Assembly (NCBI GenBank): GCA_944472155.2
Contig: OX235273.1
Coordinates: 89,150,793-89,214,792, forward strand
Origin: Trichobilharzia szidati
Lineage: Eukaryota > Platyhelminthes > Trematoda > Strigeidida > Schistosomatidae
DNA: 64,000 bases
Direction of reading: 5' to 3'
Positions 57,070 to 64,000 of the stretch are shown here, piece after piece. Each line of letters begins with the position of its first letter. Position 1 is the stretch's first letter. The notes beneath the pieces are model-generated. The model saw only the letters and a list, made by a program, of their open reading frames with translations. It was not told where the DNA came from and made no database searches. Made by a program: the position numbers and the translations under genes.

Positions 57070-57295
57070 AACTCGCGCTAAATCACGAATTGGTAGAAGT
57101 TAGAATTCATCGGCCATTGAATCGGGTCCCAGTGGCTGAATGGTACACGAGCTTTACTTGTAACCGGAAGGTCCTGGGTTCGAACCCCTGTGGTGGGTGC
57201 GTACTGCCGATAATTCCCAAACTAGAATGAAACAGCTGTCTGGCAGTACTCCCTGGTTTTCAATGGTTCTCTAACTGATATCAATCCGTGATTAA
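57070..57295 (+). mobile_element. tRNA-SINE with hammerhead remnant
   Basis: Box A-like GTCCCAGTGGCTGAATGG and box B GGGTTCGAACCCC are followed by GTACTGCCGATAATTCCC...TGAAACAGCTGTCTGGCAGTAC. TACTGCC pairs with GGCAGTA (stem I), ACAGCTGT is stem III, and GAAAC is intact. The CTGATGA box (CCGATAA) and stem II are damaged. It ends CCTGGTTTTCAATGGTTCTC. Confidence 0.8.
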
Positions 57296-57954
57296 CTCGT
57301 AAAAATAATTTAAGCAAAGAAATAAATAGGAAGTGTTTTAGATTTTAGTAATAAATAAATAAACAATGTTTGTGATACTCTGTAAACTGAAAGATGATCT
57401 TGTATTATGGACAGTTGAGAAGTCTTGAATTACTATTAGGAAAACTATAGACACATTTAGGAAAGGAAATATTCGCTAATTCATAAACTGTTCAAAATCA
57501 CCATGTTACCTAGCTTAATCATTATCACAGTCAGAACTGTAAACACAAGATATTTTTAAACTCTACTGGTAGGCGACTTAGTCTGACTTTCATTGTTTTT
57601 TACTGTAATAAATTTGTCGGTACTTGTCCCTAAACTAAACTATGTATGGCTGAATCAAGCATTCAGTTGATATATAACACTAACTGACAGCACAATATAT
57701 ACATGGCTATGCGATATGAGTCGATAAAAGCTACTTGCATGAATCATTTTGATAACTGATTAAATCGAAGCTACCTAAGTAATTAACACCTGTCTCGTTT
57801 GTTTAGTACTTTGAACAATTTGATTTCCATTGAATATAATAATACAGTATCATAGATCCCGTAGGAACTTCTGTTTAATAATTCGTTTCACCCCTGATAT
57901 ACTTTTCCAAAATTACCATAAATATAGAAGAACTAACCTGTACACCAACTGTAG
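57296..57954. other. no gene seen
   Basis: No supported feature. Confidence 0.4.
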
Positions 57955-58450
57955 AGAACCATTCATTCAACAACAAAATTCGGATTTTCAATACAAACAT
58001 CAAGTCAGTCAGTTCTTCTATACGGATTAGAAACTTGGTGGGTCACAAAAAATATTTCCAACAGGTTTCAGACCTTTATCAATAACTGTCTTCGCTCTAT
58101 ACTGAAGATCAGATGGCCGGAAAGAATCACCAACAAGAAACAATGGGAACAAACAAAACAAGAACCAATCACCCAACAAATATGCAGGAGTAAGTGGAGA
58201 TGGATTGGACACTCTCTGAGGAGGCCGTTGGGTGACATCGCGCATCAGCCCAGTGCTCGAGTGGAACCCGAAAGGGAATCGGCGAGTGGGACGTCAGTGC
58301 AAGGGTGACATGGAGGAGATCGTGTGAAGAGGAGCTGAGACAGTATGGAATAGCATGGATGCAGGTGAAAAGTACAGCAGAAGACATAAGCAAGTGGAGA
58401 CGTGTAGTTGAAGCCCTATTTTCCACTAGGAACCCAAGGGAACAATAATA
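57955..58450 (+). mobile_element. RTE 3' fragment (subfamily of the 52.3-kb copy)
   Basis: It starts at about 57965 (AACAACAAAATTCGGATTTT), equal to about 52745 on the minus strand of the copy at 52263-53975, and ends GAAGCCCTATTTTCCACTAG and AAGGGAACAATAATA. The coding frames are broken. Confidence 0.85.
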
Positions 58451-59055
58451 GCTGACTTCCTAATCAATAGATCACTGATAAGGACTACTGGGTATCATGT
58501 GCTGTTCTATGGTAATAAATTAATTCTTCAGACCATCAGCATGCTTCTCAATCCCGTTGATCAATGAATGATGGCATTCATGGTTTTAACGATTAAGTCA
58601 CCCAGAAATTCACATCATTTGACCTATGAGTGTTAAATTACATTGTTGATAATGGATTTCTCATTAACTTATTGACTTTTTAGTTAAAGTAAATCATGAT
58701 GTAGTGTTAAAATTATATTCGTGAATAAGTAGCAAATGTTGGGTTTTCTTTTGTCTTCGTCTACTACTCATACTTTTGAAGATTTGGTTTGCAGGGATTT
58801 GATATGTTTTTCAAGTCTGATCGCGGAAACCAGGGTGTACTGGACATCTGTTTCCTCCTAGTTTGGAGTTGATTACCAGTTCTCACCCACCGGGTTTCTA
58901 ACTCAGGACCTACAAACCAACTCTTGGAAATTAATCTGATACAAGCTATTGACTGGCTACAGGACGGAGTATCCTAGAGTTCTTGTGACAAGTCGTGACC
59001 ACTGGCGTCCATCCTGTAGGGAGTGAGGACAAATACTCGCCTCTGACATTGGTTG
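58451..59055. other. no gene seen
   Basis: No gene is supported. The stretch from 58780 to 59060 may be repeat-derived, but I do not recognise the family. Confidence 0.35.
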
Positions 59056-59059
59056 GTGG

Positions 59060-59275
59060 TTGCGCTAAAATCACGAATTGGTAGAAGTTAGAATTCATCG
59101 GCCATTGAATCGGGTCCCAGTGGCTGAATAGTACACCAGCTTTACTTGTAACCGGAAGGTCCTGGGTTCGAACCCCTGTGGTGGGTGCGTACTGCCGATG
59201 AGTCCCAAATTAGGACGACATAGCCGTCCAGTACTCTCTAGTTTTCAATGGTTCTCTAACTGGTACTCATACACT
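59060..59275 (+). mobile_element. tRNA-SINE with hammerhead remnant
   Basis: Near-identical to 57070-57295 through the head and box B. The hammerhead region is better kept: TACTGCCGATGAGTCCC, AAATTA loop, AGGAC (stem II GTCC/GGAC intact), then GACAT in place of GAAAC, AGCCGTC and CAGTA. Two or three core bases differ from an active ribozyme. Confidence 0.8.
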
Positions 59276-59374
59276 TCTATAGAATGCAGTGACAGTGTAA
59301 CGAATTAATGACAAGAATTTTCATCTAAAAATATCCTTCTCCGTCTTTAAAGCGTAATAAGTGTCAAGTTGTGT

Positions 59375-59605
59375 TAGTGGTTCAGTGGTAGAATGCTTGC
59401 CAACCATTCACATGGTCCTGGTTCAATTCCTGTTTGACATACACCTTGTATAGTTTAATAACAAGTAGGAAGCCCGGAAGAGAGGAAAGGTTGGGCATGA
59501 GACTAGCTATCCACTTCATAAAAAACACACCGCTGCTGAGACGTGAAATCTTATGCTCCATTCAGAACCCGAAGGAACGAAAAAGAAAGTAACAAATTAA
59601 GGAAT
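59375..59605 (+). mobile_element. tRNA-derived SINE
   Basis: Head GTGTTAGTGGTTCAGTGGTA, box B-like TGGTTCAATTCCTG, body with GAGGAAAGGTTGGGCATGAG, and end AAATCTTATGCTCCATTCAG with GGAACGAAAAAGAAAG. A diverged member of the 50920-51158 family. Confidence 0.7.
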
Positions 59606-59644
59606 ATTTTCCAAACAATTTAAGTGCTGTAAATAAAGCTACTT

Positions 59645-61690
59645 AATAGCTTTATTCCAAACAGTACTTTTCGTACAAATATGGAATTTCCAGTATGTGG
59701 TACAATACTGCATCTAATTTTCTAATTACATGGCTAATAATTAAAATAGGGCACTTGCATTATTAATATTGTTCAATAAGAAATGAATATAAAATTAAAT
59801 CAAGTGAAAATGTTAACGACAATACAATAATGAGAACAAAAACCCAATGCCGTTTACTTAGAGTTCCTCAGTAAGCTGATAATTTCCTGCCTCCCACACA
59901 CACACATTTTTCTCATCACATAAAATGTGTCCCGTATAAATAAGGTATTGTAGACATTTTGTACTTAGTCGTCCGAGTATGCAGTCTTCTATAGTTGCTT
60001 CTAGTTCTACCCGATGAGATGCAGGAAGGAGAGAGTTGTGTATGGAGAGGATGTTCAGAGTCTGACAGGATAATATTTGCTCATTTCTTGCAGGAATCCA
60101 AGTGTCTATCTACAGTGGTATTAACGAGTTGGTTTAGCTTATTGACATCCCACTCACCCTACTGATGGCTTTTAGTGCTGTATACAGTATAACAAAGTCT
60201 TTCTTAAGTAACCCGGGAAAGATTAAGGGCGGTGGAAACCGTAAAGAAGTATAGGCAGAATATAAGAATTAACAAACAGTAACATCAGAGACTGACGGAA
60301 TGATACCAGATCACCTTGACTTCATTCCATAGAATGTCAAACGAAATATGTTTCTAGAAACTAACACTATTGGTGGGAAGACCAGGAAGGGTGATCAGAG
60401 GAAATACACAGTCCGAGGTATTTAACATTCGATTTGGTTTTAACTTCAGTGTCATCTATGATAGTGGAACTGTGCGAACTAACCAGTTCACGTCAGTCGC
60501 GCTTGCATCTGAAAGTGAAATTAACCACCTGACATTTGTAGGGATTAGGCTTAAGACCATTTGACGAGGACCACTGACTAATTTCTGATAAAAATTTATT
60601 AATTTTGGAACAGTCTGACTGAGAAGTAACCGCCGGCATAGAAATAGTCAGATCATCGGCATACTTACCGAAATGGGATAAGACATGTAAGAAGAAGGAA
60701 AACAGAAAAGGAGAAGGACAGCTCCCTGAGGAACACCAGCTAGAGTAGGTGAAGCAGTGAAGACTTCCCATTGTAAATAATGTACTGCTTCCTATCAGAA
60801 AAATAGGAATGCAACCACTTGGTAATCCAGCACTGTGCTTGTGACGCAGCAAGCTTGTTTAACAAAAGAGGCCTAGGTTCAGAGTCGAAGGCAAATGTGT
60901 AATCTAGGAAGGCACACCGAACATATTTGGCACCTCTATCTAAGCTAGAGACAATATTATGATGTAAGATGACAGTGGCATCTAGAGTACACCTACTATG
61001 TTTATAAGCAAATTGATTAGGGTTGTTAAAAGCCTTCAATGAAGCTTCAAGACTAAGTAAAAGCAGTCTTTCCATTATTTTTAAAAAAAGGTGAAGTAAT
61101 TGCAATAGGTCCGAACTTAACAGTTTGACAACTTGGTGATTTAGGCACAGGAACAATTTTAATGCCCTTCCAAGAAGCAGGTACAGTGTTACTGGAAAAT
61201 GATTCAATGAGAATACTAGTGACAGGATGACATTAAATGTCAGCACATTTATTGAGGATAATAGCTAGTACACCATCTGGACCAAGGGACTGGGTAGGTT
61301 TCAGGGATTTAAGACACTTGAGAACATCGTTTGAGTTAAAACCAGAGAAGCAGTCGTTTGCACTTGTAGCATTTGAGATTATAGCATCAGCTGGATGACA
61401 AATGAAGGACTTATTAAGAGTATCAGCATCAACTGTAGAAGGATCATTATTTCATATTTGATTAAGATGTTCAGTCTCTTAACACCAACATTCTCTTTCA
61501 TTTTGTATAACTTTTCTATATCTCGGTGAAGCTTTTGGAGGTGAGAAGAGGAGCAGCGGTCAATCTTTAAGAAAAGTATTTCTTATGTGCAACAAACATC
61601 AAGATAGAATTTGTGATAAGAACTTGTCCAGTAAGAAAGCCACCTACACTATCCCAGTTCATGTATTCAGCATTGTCACGGGTTTTGTTT
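59645..61690 (-). mobile_element. CR1/Jockey-like retrotransposon (family J), longest copy
   Basis: Starts with TAGCTTTATTCCAAACAGTAC (3' end) and runs into reverse-transcriptase coding sequence on the minus strand: DADTLNKSFICHP, LKSLKPTQSLGPDGVLAIIL, NQFAYKHSRCTLDATVILHH, AFLDYTFAFDS (the catalytic F.D block), LHSYFSDRKQYIIYNGKSS, then FGKYADDLTISMPAV and SSNGLKPNPYKCQVVNFTF. Several frameshifts occur. The endonuclease is not recognisable. Confidence 0.85.
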
Positions 61691-62671
61691 TTTACTATTT
61701 AACCGTGAAATACAGTTATGTACTTACAATGACAAATAATTTATCAACTGTCTATTAACATTTTCAGTAATTACTAAATTCAGACACATTTTCACTATTC
61801 TTTAAAACAAGGTAGTTACTTCAATAAGTAATTATATCCATAATTTATGGTGATACGCCATGTTTGTTGTCTGTCTTTCTTATTTCCCTTTTGTAGTGAA
61901 CTAATAATAATAACCAATTAGTCTAATCATTATTCATTTGTCAAATTTATGCTGCAAACTAGGCTTTAAGGTAATTGATCCTCATATATATCTCATATGT
62001 GTGTGTCTGTCTATCGATCAGTGAAGGATGTTAGCATGTCGATTACCATTGGTCCACATCCATACGATAAGGCGGCAGCATTAAAATTGTGGTAAAATGC
62101 GCTACAAGAAAATGTACAATATCTTTGAAAGTTTTTTATAAAAAAAGACATTTTCATGTATTTTTCAACTATGTGTTATTAATCTTGTTCAAATTTCTTT
62201 TTATTAGTTAATTGTAGAATTTTCTTCTAGTCATTTTTACATAGAAGCGAAGCAAAGCAATCAAACAACACAAATTTAACAAAACCTTAATTTCAATAGA
62301 TTTACAAATAACATCATAATTTTAACAAATTACACTTTCTCAGGAAATATCACAGATGATAGTAAAAATATTAACTAAGATTTTTAGTTAAAATGTGACT
62401 TGTTAGTAAAAATAAAAAATACATTCATTATAATTTTGAAGTTTATGTTTGTAAATCGATGTATGTGCATATATGACTTTTAGCAACTTTTAAGTGGAAA
62501 AGACAAATAATTATAAATATTGATATCATAGTTGTAAAGTGGATAATGAAGATTGGGAAAGTAGTTTAATTGTAGAAAGTAAGTATAAAATGACTAGCTT
62601 AGAAATATTTTGGAATCTAGTCGGCTTTGTAGCATGCATCAACTATCATTATGGTGTTATTGACAGGTAAC
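61691..62671. other. no gene seen
   Basis: AT-rich intergenic sequence without a supported feature. Confidence 0.4.
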
Positions 62672-62678
62672 TATCCTC

Positions 62679-63766
62679 CTACTATGGGGTGCCACCGACA
62701 ATTATACATCTCATCCAACAGTTGTACGACAATGCTGCATGCCAAGTAATCCACAACGGGAAACTCACGGAATCCTTCGAAGTGAGGACAGGAGTAAGAC
62801 AAGCTGGCTGCCTACTATCGCCAATGATTTTCCTGCTTGCAGTAGGCTGGATAATGCGACAAACAGCGGGCAATGAGGAAACAGGCATAAAATGGACACA
62901 CACAAAAATCTTGGAGGATCTGGACTTCGCCGATGATATATGTCTGATTTCCCACAAACTGGAAGATATGCAAGCGAAAAGCAACAAGTTGGCAGAAGAA
63001 GCATCAAAGATAGGACTTCAGGTGAACATAGAGAAAACAGAGGTAATCAAGATTCCTGGACAAGAACAACAACAACAGACAACAATCAACATAAATGGGA
63101 GGAACCTGAAAGAAACAACCTCTTTTACCTACCTGGGAAGCATCGTTTCAACTACAGACGGAACTGACGAGGATAGCAAAGCAAGAATCGGAAAAGCAAG
63201 ACAAGCTTTCACTACTCTCAAGTTTGTGTGGAGGTAAACAGCACTCAGCATCAAAAATAAGATCCGGATTTTCAACTCCAATGTGAAGTCAGTCAGTGCT
63301 ACTATACGGATCAGGGACTTGCACTGCGCGTCATAAAGAGCATCTCAAACAAACTACAGACCTTCATTAACAGTTGTCTTCGCTCAATACACCGCTCAAG
63401 ATCAGATGGCCGGCCAGAAAAGATCAGCAACAGAGATCTCTGGCAATGAGCGAACCAACCAGGAACCGATTGTGAGACAAATAGGCAGGAAGATATGGAG
63501 ATGGATTGGCCATACTCTGAGGAAACAATCATCAAGTGACATCACTAGACAAGCCATTGCTCGAGTGGAACCCGAAAGGGAAGTGGCGAGTTGGTCGTCA
63601 GTGCTAAGGTGGGGTGACTTGGAGGAGGTGATGTGAAGAGGAGATGAAAGCATGTGGGCAGACTTGGAGCCAGGTGAATACTCTAGCAGAGAACCGAACG
63701 CAATGGAGACGCACGGCTGAAGCCCTATGTTCCTCTAGGAATTAAAGGAAACAATAATAATGATAA
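62679..63766 (+). mobile_element. RTE (SR2-like) copy with 7-bp target duplication
   Basis: 5'-truncated at YYGVPPTIIHLIQQLYDN. It carries [59 protein letters not shown], an in-frame TAA near 63235, and the C-terminal [20 protein letters not shown]. The 3' end is GAAGCCCTATGTTCCTCTAG plus an AATAATAATGATAA tail. TATCCTC at 62672-62678 and 63767-63773 is the target duplication. Closely related to 55635-56709. Confidence 0.9.
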
Positions 63767-63773
63767 TATCCTC

Positions 63774-64000
63774 AAAGTCTGCATAATCATTTTCACAATT
63801 TCCTCGTTCATTAACTGAAGTCAGTTAACAGAACACTGTAACCTGAATCTAATCTAAGCATAGTTCATATAAGCTACAGCTGCATTACAGTTATTTACTG
63901 CTCATCACCAACCAGAATTTACACGTAGAAATTGATCGTCAAACTTTAGATAGTAGACAAAAGCTGTCTTTAATCTAAAATGCTAAATGTTTAAGAAGAG
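63774..64000. other. no gene seen
   Basis: Flanking AT-rich sequence to the window end. Confidence 0.4.

Noticed and set aside
1..64000. CRISPR arrays, bacterial operons or phage
   Set aside because: No regularly spaced repeats with unique spacers, and all recognisable coding sequence is eukaryotic retroelement or split-gene type.

Overview
The window is AT-rich animal DNA and almost certainly comes from a trematode of the genus Schistosoma or a close relative. The signs are: tRNA-headed SINEs carrying hammerhead-ribozyme remnants (Smα-like), many 5'-truncated RTE-type (SR2-like) and CR1/Jockey-type non-LTR retrotransposons, Penelope-like GIY-YIG fragments, TAA/TTA microsatellite tails, and a split gene with one 40-nt intron. 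There is no prokaryotic or operon organisation. A run of Ns (19850-20346) is an assembly gap.

Only one cellular gene is convincing. It is a plus-strand StAR-related lipid-transfer gene of the STARD7 type, with five supported exons between 30149 and 39571 and a possible first coding exon at 28152-28289. All splice phases agree, giving about 608 residues with the START domain in the second half. Its introns hold a dispersed repeat of unknown class (34.8-35.4 kb), a Penelope-like endonuclease fragment between inverted repeats (36.1-36.7 kb), an RTE copy and a hairpin insertion (36.8-37.8 kb).

The rest is repeats. 0.6-0.83 kb: a perfect 104-bp palindrome. 2.2-8.0 kb: RTE and CR1/Jockey pieces. 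9.1-9.9 kb: gypsy-type gag-protease remnant. 12.7-16.85 kb: a nearly full-length CR1-type element (PHD-finger ORF1, endonuclease-RT ORF2) disabled only by single-base stops. 20.4-24.8 kb: CR1/Jockey copy, gypsy integrase remnant and another endonuclease-RT remnant. 26.5-26.9 kb: foldback repeat and tRNA-SINE. 40.4-44 kb: RTE, SINE and CR1 tails. 44.2-50.9 kb: a 2,933-bp tandem duplication whose ends lie inside RTE copies. 50.9-63.8 kb: dense SINE, RTE, CR1 and Penelope-like copies, several with clear target-site duplications.

The two most interesting structures are in the 44-51 kb block. Each duplicated unit holds about 214 bp of the 5' end of 18S rRNA, starting at the mature rRNA 5' end and joined directly to a 5'-truncated RTE, as expected for a template-switch chimera. 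Diagnostic bases place the unequal crossover that made the duplication within about 41 bp of RTE sequence.
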